A DNA stretch of 64,000 nt from Phascolarctobacterium sp. (GCA_020024105.1 JAHHUH010000003.1:1-64000); one strand, 5' to 3'; shown: positions 26,086-35,640, counted from the stretch's first letter. Numbers and translations: made by a program. Notes: a model not told the origin generated them from the letters alone.

Positions 26086-28632
26086 ATGGAAGAACGCTAC
26101 AGTGAAGAAGTAAAAAGTATATTAGAGGCTGCTCAGCAGCAGGCTGTCATGAATTACCATCAGGAATTAACTACCATGCATGTGCTGGCTGCACTTTGCG
26201 GTAGTGATGGGTTCTTTAAATATTTGCTGCAAAATCTGCGGATTGATGAAAATGCCTTTACGGCAGAAGCGAAGGCATTGGTTCAAAAAATTCCCTCTGT
26301 CAAGGGTCAGGACCGTCAACTGATGATGGGTACGGCCTTTGCTCGTGTTATGGCTATGCTGAATCAGGAAAAGGGAGAAATTACCTTGGGTAAGCTGGTG
26401 GCAGTTATGGCCAGCGATGGTGATAGCGAGGTTGTTTCCCTCTTTAGGAAATACGGCATTGACCGGAAAAAGGTGGAGGCGGCTTATCTGCAATATCAGA
26501 ATAATGCCGGTGATGAAGAAACTAAGAAAACTTTGGAAAAATTTGGTCAGGACTTAACCGCTAAGGCTAAGGAAGGCAAGCTTGACCCTGTTATCGGTCG
26601 TGACGAAGAGATTCGCCGTGTTATTGAAATTCTTAGTCGTCGTAAAAAGAATAATCCTGTTTTAATTGGTGAACCCGGTGTCGGTAAAACTGCTATTGCT
26701 GAGGGTCTGGCTCGTCGTATTGTAGCCGGAGATGTGCCGGAAAGCCTGAAGAACAAGACTTTGTATTCTCTGGATTTAGCCGCATTGGTAGCCGGTGCCA
26801 AATTCCGTGGTGAATTTGAGGAACGTTTGAAAAAGGTTTTGAAGGCGGTTAGTGATAGTGCAGGTCAGATTATCATGTTCATTGATGAGCTGCATACGGT
26901 TATTGGTGCAGGTGCCGCAGAAGGCTCCATGGATGCCGGCAATATTTTGAAGCCCATGCTGGCCCGTGGTGAGCTGCGCTGCATTGGTGCTACTACCTTA
27001 AATGAATATCGTAAATATATCGAAAAGGATAGTGCTTTGGAGCGTCGTTTCCAACCGGTAATGGTTAAACAGCCTGGCGTGGAGGATACTATTTCCATCC
27101 TGCGTGGCTTACGTGAACGTTATGAAGTTCACCATGGCGTGCGGATTAAGGATGCTGCTCTGGTAGCTGCTGCTGTGTTGTCCAATCGTTATATCAATGA
27201 CCGCTTCCTGCCTGATAAGGCTATTGACCTGGTGGATGAGGCTGCGGCACGCTTGCGCACGGAAATTGATTCTATGCCGGCGGAGCTGGACGAAAGCAAG
27301 CGTCGTATTCTGCAATTAGAAATTGAAGAGCAGGCATTAAGCAAGGAGGACGATGAGCAGTCCAAGACTCGTCTGGAAAAGATTAGAGAGGAGCTTTCCG
27401 AGCTTCGTCGTGCTAATGATGCTCTGGTTAAACGTTGGGATGCTGAGAAAGCCGGTATCGCCCGCGTCCGCGAGGTCAAGAAAGAGATAGACGCTGTTAA
27501 ACAGGAAATGGAACAGGCGGAACGTAATTATGACCTGAATAAGTTGGCTGAGTTGAAATATGGTCGTTTGCCCTCCCTGCAGAAGGAATTGACTCAGTTA
27601 TCCACTAAGGGCAGCGATGCTGATGGTAAGGTATTGCTGAAGGAAGAAGTGGATGAGGAAGATATCGCTAAGGTTGTCAGCACCTGGACAGGTATTCCTG
27701 TTGCCCGCCTGGGTAGTGGTGAAAGAGAAAAGCTGGTTCATCTGGAAGAAATCCTGCACCAGCGTGTAGTAGGTCAGGATGAGGCTGTTAAGGCTGTTAG
27801 CGAGGCTGTGGTACGTGCCCGTGCAGGCATTAAGGATCCTAATCGTCCTATCGGCTCCTTTATCTTCCTTGGTCCTACCGGCGTAGGTAAAACGGAGTTG
27901 GCTAAAACTTTAGCCGAGGTTCTCTTTGATGACGAGCGTAATATGGTACGTATTGATATGAGTGAATACATGGAGAAGCATACCGTATCCCGTTTGATTG
28001 GTGCCCCTCCGGGATATGTGGGCTATGAAGAAGGCGGCCAATTGACTGAAGCAGTACGTCGTCATCCCTATAGTGTAATTCTGTTGGACGAAATTGAAAA
28101 AGCTCATGCAGATGTCTTTAACGTACTTCTGCAGGTACTGGATGATGGTCGTCTGACTGATGGTCAGGGTCGTAGTGTAGATTTTAAGAATACCTTGATT
28201 ATTATGACCAGTAACTTGGGCAGTAATGAAATTATGCGTAAACAGGGCCAGGTAGACAGGGAAGAGGTACAACAGCTGCTGATGAATTTCTTCCGCCCGG
28301 AATTCTTGAACAGAATTGATGATATTGTCACCTTCAAGCCCTTGCAGGAAGAACAAATTAAAGATATTGTCAAACTGGTATTGCGTGAACTGTCCGAGCG
28401 TCTGGAGAAACAGCTGGAGATGAAACTGACCGCTAGTGATGAGGCCGTAGCACATTTGGCAGCCGCAGGCTTTGACCCGGCCTTTGGTGCACGTCCTTTG
28501 AAACGTCTGATTGTTCATACGGTAGAAAATATTTTGGGCAAAAAGATTGTAGCTGGAGAAATTGTTAGTGGTGATTCCGTTCAGGTAGTGCTGAATGGTG
28601 ATAACATTGATGTTGTTGTTGCTGACAGATAA
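26086..28632 (+). CDS. clpB: ATP-dependent disaggregase ClpB
   Basis: Hexameric AAA+ chaperone that, with DnaK, pulls proteins out of aggregates. The 848-residue protein has an N domain, the first ATPase with GEPGVGKTAIAEG near residue 205, a coiled-coil middle domain around 400-520 (LDESKRRILQLEIEEQALSK), and the second ATPase with GPTGVGKTELAKT near 600 and MSEYMEKHTVSRLIGAPPGY. The middle domain separates ClpB from ClpA/C. AAAGGAGGTG precedes the ATG. I saw no CIRCE or CtsR operator in the short upstream gap. Confidence 0.96.
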   Translation: MEERYSEEVKSILEAAQQQAVMNYHQELTTMHVLAALCGSDGFFKYLLQNLRIDENAFTAEAKALVQKIPSVKGQDRQLMMGTAFARVMAMLNQEKGEITLGKLVAVMASDGDSEVVSLFRKYGIDRKKVEAAYLQYQNNAGDEETKKTLEKFGQDLTAKAKEGKLDPVIGRDEEIRRVIEILSRRKKNNPVLIGEPGVGKTAIAEGLARRIVAGDVPESLKNKTLYSLDLAALVAGAKFRGEFEERLKKVLKAVSDSAGQIIMFIDELHTVIGAGAAEGSMDAGNILKPMLARGELRCIGATTLNEYRKYIEKDSALERRFQPVMVKQPGVEDTISILRGLRERYEVHHGVRIKDAALVAAAVLSNRYINDRFLPDKAIDLVDEAAARLRTEIDSMPAELDESKRRILQLEIEEQALSKEDDEQSKTRLEKIREELSELRRANDALVKRWDAEKAGIARVREVKKEIDAVKQEMEQAERNYDLNKLAELKYGRLPSLQKELTQLSTKGSDADGKVLLKEEVDEEDIAKVVSTWTGIPVARLGSGEREKLVHLEEILHQRVVGQDEAVKAVSEAVVRARAGIKDPNRPIGSFIFLGPTGVGKTELAKTLAEVLFDDERNMVRIDMSEYMEKHTVSRLIGAPPGYVGYEEGGQLTEAVRRHPYSVILLDEIEKAHADVFNVLLQVLDDGRLTDGQGRSVDFKNTLIIMTSNLGSNEIMRKQGQVDREEVQQLLMNFFRPEFLNRIDDIVTFKPLQEEQIKDIVKLVLRELSERLEKQLEMKLTASDEAVAHLAAAGFDPAFGARPLKRLIVHTVENILGKKIVAGEIVSGDSVQVVLNGDNIDVVVADR

Positions 28633-28725
28633 AATTCTATCTGTCCTGCTATAGCAGAAGCTTTAGTAGAGCAGCTCCTGAGGCAGAGTATTCTGTGAAG
28701 GAACTGACAAAATATTGACGTTTTT

Positions 28726-28757
28726 ATCCTGCTTAGTTTTCTAAGCAGGATTTTTTT
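28726..28757 (+). terminator. Intrinsic terminator after clpB
   Basis: ATCCTGCTTAG / CTAAGCAGGAT stem with TTTT loop and seven T. Confidence 0.92.
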
Positions 28758-28811
28758 ATGCGCGTCACTAACTATTCCAATGAGTATATTGCAAGACGAG
28801 GAGTTATGCCT

Positions 28812-29775
28812 ATGAGACACTTACGCGCTTATTTTAATGTCCTTTTTCTCCTGTGCCTGGTTATCAGCGGTAGCTGGACTGTTGCTGCTAAAACTACGAA
28901 CTATAGTGATGCCGCTAGTTGGGCCTATTGGAACGAAGGACAACGGGTTGCCGACTGTTTTCTGATTTGTCCCGAGGTATATATTACGGGGACGAAGCCC
29001 GGTAATTTATCCTTGACCAATAAAACTGCTCAGGCCGCTTTCGTGGGAGCATTGAATATGGAGAGAGGAATTTACGCAGACAGCTGTACCCTGTATGCAC
29101 CTTTTTACCAGCAGGCTTCTCTAGAGGTTTACCAATTATCGGAAGCGGAGCGGGTACCTTATTTAGAAAAGGCTTATAGGGATATCAAAAAGGCCTTTAA
29201 ATATTATTTGCGCCATAGTGAAGGACAAAAGCCCCTGGTTTTAGCAGGCTTTTCCCAGGGGCAGACATGGCGCTACGACTTTTAAAGGAGCTGGGGAGCG
29301 ATAAAGCACTTCGTGAACGGCTGGTGGCCTGTTACGCTATAGGTTGGCGGGTTACGCCGGAGGAGATAGCAGCATATCCTCATTTACACATGGCTCAGGG
29401 AGTCGATGATACGGGCGTTATCATTACCTTTACCACGGAGGCGTAGGAGGTTTCCGGTGACCTTTTCATTCCGGACAGGACCCTGTCCATCAATTCGCTG
29501 ATAGTACCTATGCACCTCGTACGCTAAATTTAGGGGCCTGTTTTACTGATTATAACGGACGGATTGTTAAAGAGATTCTTCAATTGACTGGTGCCTATCT
29601 AGAGCCGGAGCGGGGCGCACTAAAAGTGGATAGAAGTATTCGCCCTCAGGAGTATCCAGACCGGCTACCCGTTTGTGAAGAAGGAATTTTTCATAGCTAT
29701 GATTACCTTTTCTTCTATCGTAATTTGCAGACTAATGTACAGCAAAGAGTGGACAGTTTTCAAAGAAAAGACTAA
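28812..29775 (+). pseudogene. DUF3089 alpha/beta-hydrolase, broken
   Basis: A secreted DUF3089-type hydrolase (signal peptide RHLRAYFNVLFLLCLVISG, then VADCFLICPEVYITG, LYAPFYQQASLEVY and the nucleophile elbow LVLAGFSQG). The frame breaks at the G run 29258-29261: one missing base turns SQGADMALRLLKELGSDKAL into an early stop at 29283. In the shifted frame homology continues to TTEA, then meets TAG at 29444-29446. A further shift between about 29447 and 29500 is needed to reach DSTYAPRTLNLGACF and the normal C terminus ending at 29775. Two frameshifts plus a stop mean it is not functional unless the sequence is wrong at several places. Confidence 0.88.
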
Positions 29776-29830
29776 TAGGGAACGAATAATAGTAAATTTT
29801 TTGTTAAATTCTATTAATGTTAGCTATGTA

Positions 29831-29839
29831 CCGAACAAT
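29831..29839 (+). promoter_or_regulatory. PurBox-like site upstream of purE
   Basis: CCGAACAAT matches the core of the Bacillus PurR box. A second inverted box at the usual distance is poor (AAAGTTCAC), so PurR control is only a suggestion. Confidence 0.35.
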
Positions 29840-29874
29840 AAAAAATAAAAACTGTTAAAAAGTTCACAATTTAT

Positions 29875-29903
29875 TTGACACGGATAAAACCTGTTGGTAC
29901 AAT
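29875..29903 (+). promoter_or_regulatory. Promoter of the purine operon
   Basis: Perfect TTGACA (29875-29880), 17-base spacer, TACAAT (29898-29903). Transcription would start near 29910, about 120 bases before purE. Confidence 0.85.
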
Positions 29904-29937
29904 TATGTTGTATAGATTAGTTTGTTGAGATTTGTGG

Positions 29938-30001
29938 AAACCCGAGTACTCTTTTTGTTTAAGCTTCAATAGTTAGCAATTGGCTTGGGTTTTATTTTTT
30001 T
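29938..30001 (+). terminator. Attenuator-like leader hairpin before purE
   Basis: AAACCCGAG (29938-29946) pairs with CTTGGGTTT (29984-29992) and is followed by ATTTTTTTT. It sits between the promoter and the purE ribosome site, so it could stop transcription early. The 37-base loop leaves room for an alternative fold or protein binding. I do not recognise a guanine or PRPP riboswitch core. Confidence 0.6.
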
Positions 30002-30031
30002 CAAGAAAACACAATGAGCGGAGGTTTAAAA

Positions 30032-30526
30032 ATGAAAGTAGCAATTATTATGGGCAGTAATTCCGATTGGCCTGTTTTGGAAGTGGCAGAAAAAACTTTG
30101 GTTAACTTTGGTGTAGAGGTAGAAGTTGTAGTAGCTTCTGCTCATCGTACTCCTGACCTGGTACATGAATTTGCTGCCGGTGCACGTGATCGTGGTGTTG
30201 AAGTAATTATTGCAGCTGCTGGCGCTGCTGCTCACCTGGGTGGTGTTATTGCTGCCTATACTACTGTACCTGTAATTGGTATTCCTATTAATGCTACCGT
30301 ATTGAATGGTATGGATGCTCTGTTAAGCTTTGTACAAATGCCCTCCGGTATTCCTGTAGCAACCATGGCTATTAATGGTGCGAAGAATGCGGCTCTTTTT
30401 GCAGTACAGATTCTTTCTACTAAGTACCCTGAACTGGTAGAGAAATTAGCTGCTGACCGTGTAAAAATGCAGGCAGAAGTAAAAGCTAAGGGTGAAAAAC
30501 TGGCTGCTTTGCGCCAGGGTAAATAA
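30032..30526 (+). CDS. purE: N5-carboxyaminoimidazole ribonucleotide mutase
   Basis: Class I PurE, which moves the carboxyl group to C4 of the imidazole in purine synthesis. The 164-residue protein has GSNSDWPV near the N terminus, ASAHRTPDLVHEFA with the catalytic His, and GAAAHLGGVIAAYTTVPVIGIP. ATG 30032 has GCGGAGG at nine bases; the in-frame ATG at 30014 has none. It heads the purine operon. No purK, purC, purL or purB is in the run, so those steps are encoded elsewhere. Confidence 0.95.
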   Translation: MKVAIIMGSNSDWPVLEVAEKTLVNFGVEVEVVVASAHRTPDLVHEFAAGARDRGVEVIIAAAGAAAHLGGVIAAYTTVPVIGIPINATVLNGMDALLSFVQMPSGIPVATMAINGAKNAALFAVQILSTKYPELVEKLAADRVKMQAEVKAKGEKLAALRQGK

Positions 30527-30535
30527 ACTTACTGG

Positions 30536-30544
30536 TTATCCACA
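30536..30544. promoter_or_regulatory. Single DnaA box between purE and purF
   Basis: A perfect TTATCCACA lies in the 58-base gap. One 9-mer can occur by chance; it is noted because of the cluster near 4.2 kb. Confidence 0.3.
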
Positions 30545-30584
30545 AGATTCCGTATAAAATGTAATTTGAGAAGGAGATTTTAGC

Positions 30585-32006
30585 GTGGACAAATTTTATG
30601 ATGATGATAAGCTGCATGAGGAGTGTGGCGTCTTTGGTATTTTCAGTCGTAACGAGGATGTTGCCCTAAATACCTATTGGGGTTTATTCGCCCTGCAGCA
30701 CCGTGGTCAGGAAAGCAGTGGTATTGCTGTAACCGATGGTAAGCATATGCAGATTAAAAAGGGCATGGGCCTGGTAACTGATGTTTTCAAGGATGGCGTC
30801 GGCGGCTTAGAGGGCCATATCGCTATCGGCCATGTGCGTTATTCTACTACCGGCTCCAATATGGCCTTCAATACTCAACCATTGAAGGTATATTTTGATG
30901 GTGGCGATTTAGCTCTGAGCCATAACGGCTGTGTAACTAATGCCGGTCAGCTGCGTAAAAAGCTACAGGCTGATGGTGTCATCTTCCAGACTACTGTAGA
31001 TACTGAAGTACTTTTGAGCCTGCTGGCTCGTAGCCGTAAAGCTACCGTAGAAGAACGTTTTGCTGAGGCTCTGAATCAGATTAAGGGTGCTTTTGCTATC
31101 GTCATCATGACCAATGATAAGATTATTGCCGCTCGTGATCCCTATGGCTTCCGTCCGCTCTGCTTAGGTAAGCTGGAGAACGGCGGCTGGTGCGTTGCAT
31201 CCGAATCCTGTGCCTTCGATTTAGTTGGTGCAGAACTGGTTCGCGATGTAAAACCCGGTGAATTGGTAATTATAGACAGTGATGCTTCCGAACCTCGTAG
31301 CATGATTTGGGCTGAGAACTTACCGGAAAAAACAGCTCACTGTATTTTTGAATATGTATATTTTGCTCGTAATGATAGCCGCATTGACGAACAGGACGTA
31401 TACACTGCCCGCATTCAGATGGGCCGTGAATTAGCTAAGGAAACAAAGGACGTACAGGCGGATGTAGTTATTTCTGCTCCTGACTCCGGTACTCCGGCAG
31501 CTATCGGCTATTCCTTGGAATCAGGCATTCCCTTTATGGAAGGTCTGACAAAGAACCGTTACGTAGGCCGTACTTTTATTCAGCCTACCCAGCAGCAGCG
31601 TTTAAATGCTGTACGTCTGAAATTAAATCCTGTACGCAGTGTTGTAGCTGGTAAGTCTGTCGTAATCGTGGATGACTCCATTGTTCGTGGCACTACCAGT
31701 GGTAAGGTTATTAAATTATTGAAGGATGCAGGCGCTAAGGCTGTTCATGTCTGCATTTCTTCTCCCCCGGTAACCGATTCCTGCTACTATGGTATTGATA
31801 CCTCTGAACGCAAGGAATTGATTGCTGCCCGTTGCACTAACGAAGAAATTTGTCGCTATATCGGCGCTGATAGCTTGCATTATATTTCCATGGATGGCAT
31901 GAAACGCGCGATTAATGCAATTGATCCCGAAGGCTTATGCTGTGCATGCTTTAATGCAGATTATCCCGATAATGCAGACAGAGTAGTAAGAAAAGAACCA
32001 AAATAA
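30585..32006 (+). CDS. purF: Amidophosphoribosyltransferase
   Basis: Makes 5-phosphoribosylamine from PRPP and glutamine, the committed step of purine synthesis. GTG start at 30585 after AAGGAG. A 13-residue propeptide (MDKFYDDDKLHEE) precedes CGVFGIF, so Cys14 becomes the N-terminal nucleophile after cleavage, as in Bacillus PurF. The PRPP site is VVIVDDSIVRGTTSG near residue 360. The C-terminal LCCACF may help hold an Fe-S cluster, again as in the Bacillus type. 473 residues. Confidence 0.95.
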   Translation: MDKFYDDDKLHEECGVFGIFSRNEDVALNTYWGLFALQHRGQESSGIAVTDGKHMQIKKGMGLVTDVFKDGVGGLEGHIAIGHVRYSTTGSNMAFNTQPLKVYFDGGDLALSHNGCVTNAGQLRKKLQADGVIFQTTVDTEVLLSLLARSRKATVEERFAEALNQIKGAFAIVIMTNDKIIAARDPYGFRPLCLGKLENGGWCVASESCAFDLVGAELVRDVKPGELVIIDSDASEPRSMIWAENLPEKTAHCIFEYVYFARNDSRIDEQDVYTARIQMGRELAKETKDVQADVVISAPDSGTPAAIGYSLESGIPFMEGLTKNRYVGRTFIQPTQQQRLNAVRLKLNPVRSVVAGKSVVIVDDSIVRGTTSGKVIKLLKDAGAKAVHVCISSPPVTDSCYYGIDTSERKELIAARCTNEEICRYIGADSLHYISMDGMKRAINAIDPEGLCCACFNADYPDNADRVVRKEPK

Positions 32007-32029
32007 TAAACAAAAAATAGGAGGCAGAG

Positions 32030-33091
32030 ATGAGCGAGGAAAAGAAACAACTTACTTATGCTGATGCCGGTGTTGATATTGACGCTGGTAACAAGGCTGT
32101 AGAATTGATGAAGGATAGCGTACGCGCTACCTATCGTCCTGAGGTTATGGGTGACCTGGGCGGCTTTGGCGGTTTATTTGCCCTTAATTCCGGCAAATAT
32201 AAGGAGCCTATTTTAGTATCCGGCACTGATGGTGTTGGTACTAAGCTGAAATTGGCTTTTATGGCTGACAAGCATGATACTATTGGTCAGGATGCTGTAG
32301 CAATGTGTGTAAATGACATTTTGGTACAGGGTGCAGAACCTTTGTTCTTCCTGGACTATATTGCCGTAGATAAGGTTGACTCACAAAAGGTTGCTAATAT
32401 CGTAAAGGGTGTAGCTGGTGCCTGCAAGGAATCCGGTTGTGCCTTGATTGGCGGCGAAACTGCTGAAATGGCAGGCTTCTATGCTAAGGGTGAATACGAT
32501 ATTGCTGGTTTCTGTGTTGGTGTCGTAGATAAAAGCAAAATGATTACCGGTGAAAAAGTACAACCTGGTGACGTACTTTTGGGCTTGCCCTCCAGTGGTG
32601 TACATTCTAATGGTTTTTCTCTGGTAAGAAAAATCTGCTTTGAAGCTATGGGCTATACCATGGATACTGAAATTCCAGAATTTGGTTGTACCTTGGGTGA
32701 GAAGTTGTTGACTCCGACTCGTCTTTATCCTAAATCCTGCCTGCCCCTAATTGAAAAATTTGATATTCACGGCATGGTACATATTACTGGTGGCGGCTTC
32801 TATGAAAATATTCCTCGTATTTTACCGGATAACTGCGATGCAGAGGTTCATGCAGATGCTTGGGAAATGCCCATTGTCTTCAAAAAATTACAGGAATGGG
32901 GCAATGTGCCCTGGCATGAAATGTATCGTACCTTTAACATGGGTGTAGGTATGGTACTGGTTGTTGCTGCTGAAGAAGCTGATGCTGTTCGTGCTCACTT
33001 ACATGCTGCAGGTGAAGAATTCTACGAATTGGGCAAGGTTATTCCTGGTAAGAAGGAAACCGTCATGAAAGGCGGAGTTTTTGGTGCATAA
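32030..33091 (+). CDS. purM: Phosphoribosylformylglycinamidine cyclo-ligase
   Basis: Closes the imidazole ring to give AIR, using ATP. The 353-residue protein has the AIR synthase family blocks: SGTDGVGTKLKLAFMADKHD near residue 63, GQDAVAMCVNDILVQGAEP, LIGGETAEMAGFY and LPSSGVHSNGFSLVRKI. AGGAGG precedes the ATG. Its end overlaps the purN start. Confidence 0.96.
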   Translation: MSEEKKQLTYADAGVDIDAGNKAVELMKDSVRATYRPEVMGDLGGFGGLFALNSGKYKEPILVSGTDGVGTKLKLAFMADKHDTIGQDAVAMCVNDILVQGAEPLFFLDYIAVDKVDSQKVANIVKGVAGACKESGCALIGGETAEMAGFYAKGEYDIAGFCVGVVDKSKMITGEKVQPGDVLLGLPSSGVHSNGFSLVRKICFEAMGYTMDTEIPEFGCTLGEKLLTPTRLYPKSCLPLIEKFDIHGMVHITGGGFYENIPRILPDNCDAEVHADAWEMPIVFKKLQEWGNVPWHEMYRTFNMGVGMVLVVAAEEADAVRAHLHAAGEEFYELGKVIPGKKETVMKGGVFGA

Positions 33092-33689
33092 GGTAGGCGT
33101 ATTAGTAAGTGGCCGTGGTAGTAATCTCCAGGCTATTTTAGACAGAATTGCTGACGGCTATCTGCCCTTGGAGGTAGCTGTCGTTATTAGTGATAAAGCA
33201 AATGCCTTGGCTCTGGAGCGTGCAGCGAAGGTTGGCATTCCTACCGTCGTTGTGGCACGTAAGGAGTGTGCTAGTAAGGATGAGTTTGAAGCTAAGATTA
33301 ATGTAGCTTTAGTAGAGGCTGGTTGTGAATTAGTTGTTTTGGCAGGCTTTATGCGTATTTTAAGCGGTAGCTTTGTTAATCAATGGCAACAGAAGATTAT
33401 TAATATCCATCCGGCTCTACTGCCCAGTTTTCCTGGCTTGGATGCCCAGGGACAGGCTGTCAATTATGGTGTTAAGTTTAGCGGCTGTACTGTGCATTTT
33501 GTAGATGAAGGCACTGATAGTGGTCCGATTATTTTACAAAAGGTTGTTCCCGTACTGGATGATGATACTGAAGAAACTCTGGCTGCCCGTATTTTGGAAC
33601 AGGAGCATAAGGCTATGCCCGAAGCATTAAAGCTGTGGGCTGAAGGCAAGCTGGAAATTTTTGGCCGTCATGTTAGGGTTTTGGCGTAA
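33084..33689 (+). CDS. purN: Phosphoribosylglycinamide formyltransferase
   Basis: Transfers the formyl group from 10-formyl-THF to GAR. About 201 residues, with VGVLVSGRGSNLQAIL at the N terminus and NIHPALLPSFPGLDAQGQAV, GCTVHFVDEGTDSGPII, in which the catalytic Asn, His and Asp lie. The start is GTG 33084 (GGCGGAG upstream, inside purM) or TTG 33081. Overlap with purM suggests translational coupling. Confidence 0.95.
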   Translation: MHKVGVLVSGRGSNLQAILDRIADGYLPLEVAVVISDKANALALERAAKVGIPTVVVARKECASKDEFEAKINVALVEAGCELVVLAGFMRILSGSFVNQWQQKIINIHPALLPSFPGLDAQGQAVNYGVKFSGCTVHFVDEGTDSGPIILQKVVPVLDDDTEETLAARILEQEHKAMPEALKLWAEGKLEIFGRHVRVLA

Positions 33690-33703
33690 GGAAGAGGTAA
33701 AAG

Positions 33704-34297
33704 ATGAAAATTAAAAGAGCGTTGTTAAGTGTTTCTGATAAAACCGGTATTGTAGAGTTAGCTCGTTTCTTAAGTGAAAATGGCGTAGAAATTATTTCTA
33801 CTGGTGGTACTATGAAGGCTATTAAGGATGCAGGTATTCCTGTAACCTATGTTAGTGATGTAACCGGTTTTCCGGAAATTATGGATGGCCGTGTAAAAAC
33901 CTTGAATCCTAAGATTCATGGTGCTATTTTGGCTGTTCGTAGTAATCCTGAGCATATGGCTGCTTTGAAGGAACATGATATTACCCCTATCGACTTGGTA
34001 GTAGTAAATCTGTATCCTTTCCGTGAAACCGTAGCTAAACCTGGTGTAACCGAGGCAGAGGCTATCGAAAATATTGATATTGGTGGTCCGGCTATGGTAC
34101 GTGCATCCGCTAAGAATTTCAAGGATGTCGTTATCGTAACCTATCCTAGCCGTTACGAAGGCTTGATGGCTATGCTGAAAGAAACCGGTGATGTTGATGC
34201 TCATACCAGAAAAGAACTGGCTTTGGAAGCATTTACTCATACTGCGGGATATGATGCTATGATCAGCGAATATTTGAAAAAGACCTTGGCTGAATAA
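33704..34297 (+). CDS. purH: Stand-alone IMP cyclohydrolase (PurH N-terminal domain)
   Basis: 197 residues covering only the MGS-like IMP cyclohydrolase half of PurH: RALLSVSDKTGIVELARFL, ISTGGTMKAIKDAG, GFPEIMDGRVKTLNPKIHG and VVVNLYPFRETV. The bifunctional protein is about 510 residues. Here the AICAR transformylase half is absent and the gene ends cleanly with TAA, 13 bases before purD. There is no leftover transformylase sequence, so this looks like a designed single-domain enzyme rather than a recent truncation. Formylation of AICAR must be done by a separate protein encoded outside the window. Confidence 0.92.
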   Translation: MKIKRALLSVSDKTGIVELARFLSENGVEIISTGGTMKAIKDAGIPVTYVSDVTGFPEIMDGRVKTLNPKIHGAILAVRSNPEHMAALKEHDITPIDLVVVNLYPFRETVAKPGVTEAEAIENIDIGGPAMVRASAKNFKDVVIVTYPSRYEGLMAMLKETGDVDAHTRKELALEAFTHTAGYDAMISEYLKKTLAE

Positions 34298-34310
34298 GAA
34301 AGGTGAAGTT

Positions 34311-35588
34311 ATGAGAATTTTACTTATTGGCGGCGGCGGTAGAGAGCATGCTTTGGCTTGGAAATTAGCGCAAAGTGAGCAGGTTACCGAAATTTTTGTC
34401 GCACCTGGTAATCCTGGTATTGCAGAACTTCCTAAATGTGCATGTGTTACTTTAGATTTGAATGATTTAGATAAGGTTGCCGACTATGCTGAGGCAAACA
34501 GCATTGATTTGACTGTTGTTGGCCCTGAGGCTACCTTGGTAGCTGGTATTGCCGATGTTTTCAAGGGTCGTGGCCTGCCTGTTTTTGGCCCTTCCAAAGC
34601 GGCTGCCCAATTAGAGGGCTCCAAGGCCTTTTCTAAAAATTTGATGGCAAAATATGCTATTCCCACTGCCTTCTTTAAGATTTGTGAGGATATTGAAACC
34701 GCTAAAGCCTATGTAGAAGAAAAGGGGGCACCCATCGTAGTTAAGGCGGACGGTCTGGCTGCAGGCAAGGGTGTAGTAGTAGCTATGACTAAGGCCGAGG
34801 CCTTAGCTGCCATTGATGATATGATGGCCGACCATAAATTTGGTAATGCCGGTGCTCGTGTGGTACTGGAAGAGTTTATGGAGGGAGAAGAGGCTTCTTT
34901 GTTGGCGTTTACCGATGGCAAGACTGTGGTGCCCATGATTGCGGCACAGGATCATAAACGCGTATATGATGGAGATGAAGGCCCCAATACCGGTGGTATG
35001 GGTACCTATGCTCCTGCTCCTGTTATGACCGATGTTTTGCGTCTGAAGGCTACTGAAACTATTTTGAAGCCTGTTGTTGAGGCTATGGCCGCCGAGGGTA
35101 CTCCTTATCAGGGCTGCCTTTATGCAGGTCTGATGATTAAGGGTGACAGCATCAAGGTTGTAGAATTTAACTGCCGCTTTGGTGATCCTGAAACCCAGGT
35201 CATTCTGCCACTTTTGGAAGGCGATTTAGCAGAGATTATGTTGGCCTGCGCTACCGGTACTTTGGCTGATGTCAACGTATCCTGGTCCAATAAGGCTGCT
35301 GTTTGTGTAGTTATGGCTTCTGGTGGCTATCCTGTCAGCTATGAAAATGGTAAGGAAATTACCGGTCTGGATGCGGCTGCTGCGGACAAGGATACCGTAG
35401 TTTTCCATGCAGGTACTAAGGCTGTTGACGGTAAGGTTGTTACTGCTGGTGGTCGTGTGCTGGGCGTTACTGCCTGTGATGAAAATATCCGTGCTGCAAG
35501 GGATCGTGCCTATGCTGCTGTAGAAAAAATTCATTTTGATGATAATTTTTACAGAAAAGATATTGCATGGAGAGCCTTAAAGAGATAA
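34311..35588 (+). CDS. purD: Phosphoribosylamine-glycine ligase
   Basis: ATP-grasp ligase that joins phosphoribosylamine and glycine to form GAR. 425 residues: RILLIGGGGREHALAWKL at the N terminus, VVKADGLAAGKGVVVAMT near residue 143, QDHKRVYDGDEGPNTGGMGTY near 213 and VEFNCRFGDPETQVILPLL near 283. It is the last purine-synthesis gene of the operon before the IMP dehydrogenase gene. Confidence 0.96.
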   Translation: MRILLIGGGGREHALAWKLAQSEQVTEIFVAPGNPGIAELPKCACVTLDLNDLDKVADYAEANSIDLTVVGPEATLVAGIADVFKGRGLPVFGPSKAAAQLEGSKAFSKNLMAKYAIPTAFFKICEDIETAKAYVEEKGAPIVVKADGLAAGKGVVVAMTKAEALAAIDDMMADHKFGNAGARVVLEEFMEGEEASLLAFTDGKTVVPMIAAQDHKRVYDGDEGPNTGGMGTYAPAPVMTDVLRLKATETILKPVVEAMAAEGTPYQGCLYAGLMIKGDSIKVVEFNCRFGDPETQVILPLLEGDLAEIMLACATGTLADVNVSWSNKAAVCVVMASGGYPVSYENGKEITGLDAAAADKDTVVFHAGTKAVDGKVVTAGGRVLGVTACDENIRAARDRAYAAVEKIHFDDNFYRKDIAWRALKR

Positions 35589-35640
35589 AATAGATAAAAT
35601 ATCTAAAATATAAAATTTGAAGAAAAGGAAGTAGAAAACG

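Noticed and set aside
33770..34240. 156-codon minus-strand frame opposite the IMP cyclohydrolase gene
   Set aside because: Shadow of a real gene; no family features, no ribosome site, composition of a reverse-strand artefact.
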